The notes under the pieces were generated by a model. It saw nothing but the letters and a program-made list of their open reading frames with translations. It did not search any database and had not been told where the DNA came from. Below, piece by piece: positions 63,778-64,000 of a stretch of 64,000 bases of DNA (its first letter is position 1; every line of letters starts with the position of its first letter). The stretch lies in the NCBI RefSeq assembly GCF_004353915.1, contig NZ_SMRP01000027.1, positions 23,492 to 87,491 of the forward strand, read 5' to 3'. This stretch comes from Paraburkholderia silviterrae (lineage in GTDB: Bacteria > Pseudomonadota > Gammaproteobacteria > Burkholderiales > Burkholderiaceae). The position numbers and the translations under genes are program-made.

Positions 63778-64000
63778 TCACTGCCCTTCTTGCTGAGCCG
63801 CCTGCTCGATCAGCGCAGCAACTTCCTTCGGATGAGACTCATAAACCGAATGGCTGGCGCCATCGACTTCCACCGTTCTTGCGTGTGCGCGCTTCGCGTA
63901 CATGCGCTCGAGGTCCGGGTTGATGATCTTGTCCGCCTTTGCGACCATGTAGAACACAGGCTTGATCTTCCATGCCGGATCGGGAATTTGCGACGCGAAT
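63778..64000 (-). CDS. Alpha/beta hydrolase, C-terminal end (partial)
   Basis: The gene enters from beyond the right edge of the window. The visible 73 codons read (minus strand) FASQIPDPAWKIKPVFYMVA, then KADKIINPDLERMYAKRAHA and VDGASHSVYESHPKEVAALI before TGA. KADKIINP carries the acid residue and GASHSVYESHP the catalytic histidine of a chloroperoxidase/esterase-like alpha/beta hydrolase. It is convergent with the histidine kinase; about 290 non-coding bases lie between. Confidence 0.82.
   Translation of the reverse strand, partial: FASQIPDPAWKIKPVFYMVAKADKIINPDLERMYAKRAHARTVEVDGASHSVYESHPKEVAALIEQAAQQEGQ

Noticed and set aside
1..64000. CRISPR arrays, tRNA or rRNA genes, prophage or integrase modules
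   Set aside because: No regularly spaced repeats, cloverleaf-like segments, rRNA-like stretches or phage structural genes were seen on reading; only IS6 and ISNCY fragments represent mobile DNA.

Overview
The window is high-GC DNA from a Gram-negative beta-proteobacterium of the Burkholderiaceae (Paraburkholderia/Caballeronia/Burkholderia type). This rests on three intact OmpC-like porins whose mature ends begin QSSVTLYG or QSNVSLYG, several aromatic-acid:H+ symporters of the AAHS family, a DUF4148-like start, and many IclR/LysR/MarR/GntR regulators. I see no rRNA, tRNA or core housekeeping operon. Almost everything intact is catabolic, which fits a secondary chromosome or megaplasmid (inference).

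Layout: (1) 1-2.8 kb: an amidohydrolase cut by the window edge, an AAHS transporter and an aldehyde dehydrogenase reduced to a pseudogene. (2) 3.3-10.8 kb: a five-gene operon (acyl-CoA ligase, VOC protein, luciferase-like monooxygenase, flavin reductase fused to an IclR-type ligand domain, alpha/beta hydrolase), a convergent IclR regulator and a porin. The operon and the porin carry matching sigma70 promoters followed by the same operator-like element, so they look like one regulon. (3) 10.9-14.7 kb: a chemotaxis-receptor remnant, LysR regulator, enoyl-CoA hydratase and porin. (4) 15-27.4 kb: bacteriohemerythrin, VanB-type reductase, two tandem Rieske oxygenases and an SDR in one tight operon, followed by a MarR regulator, an epimerase, a complete Liv-type ABC importer and a divergent GntR regulator. 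(5) 27.5-44.3 kb, minus strand: amidohydrolase, cupin, an AAHS transporter with one amber stop, a DNA-binding citrate-synthase-like protein with degraded catalytic residues, TetR regulator, cytochrome P450, aldehyde dehydrogenase, alcohol dehydrogenase, CoA ligase, thiolase, FadB-like protein, thioesterase, FAD monooxygenase and a second VanB-type reductase. Read in order this is a hydroxylation, oxidation, CoA activation and beta-oxidation chain.

(6) 45.2-51.8 kb, minus strand: FAH-family hydrolase, alpha/beta hydrolase, AAHS transporter, IclR regulator, porin and flavin reductase, ending at an IS6-family scar. (7) 52-61.3 kb: a decayed zone with an ISNCY fragment and remnants of hemB, poxB, a DUF4148 gene, a porin, a ClC channel, a winged-helix ATPase regulator and an MFS transporter. 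Among them sit apparently intact LysR, YciI, small membrane protein, old-yellow-enzyme and response-regulator genes. (8) 61.5-64 kb: a membrane PAS histidine kinase that may pair with the single-domain response regulator, and the end of an alpha/beta hydrolase.

The most promising unusual systems are the monooxygenase operon in which both the reductase and the transcription factor carry the same type of ligand-sensing domain, the hemerythrin-led Rieske oxygenase operon, and the apparently catalytically dead citrate-synthase-like DNA-binding protein. All functional statements come from reading motifs and gene order; no database search was possible.
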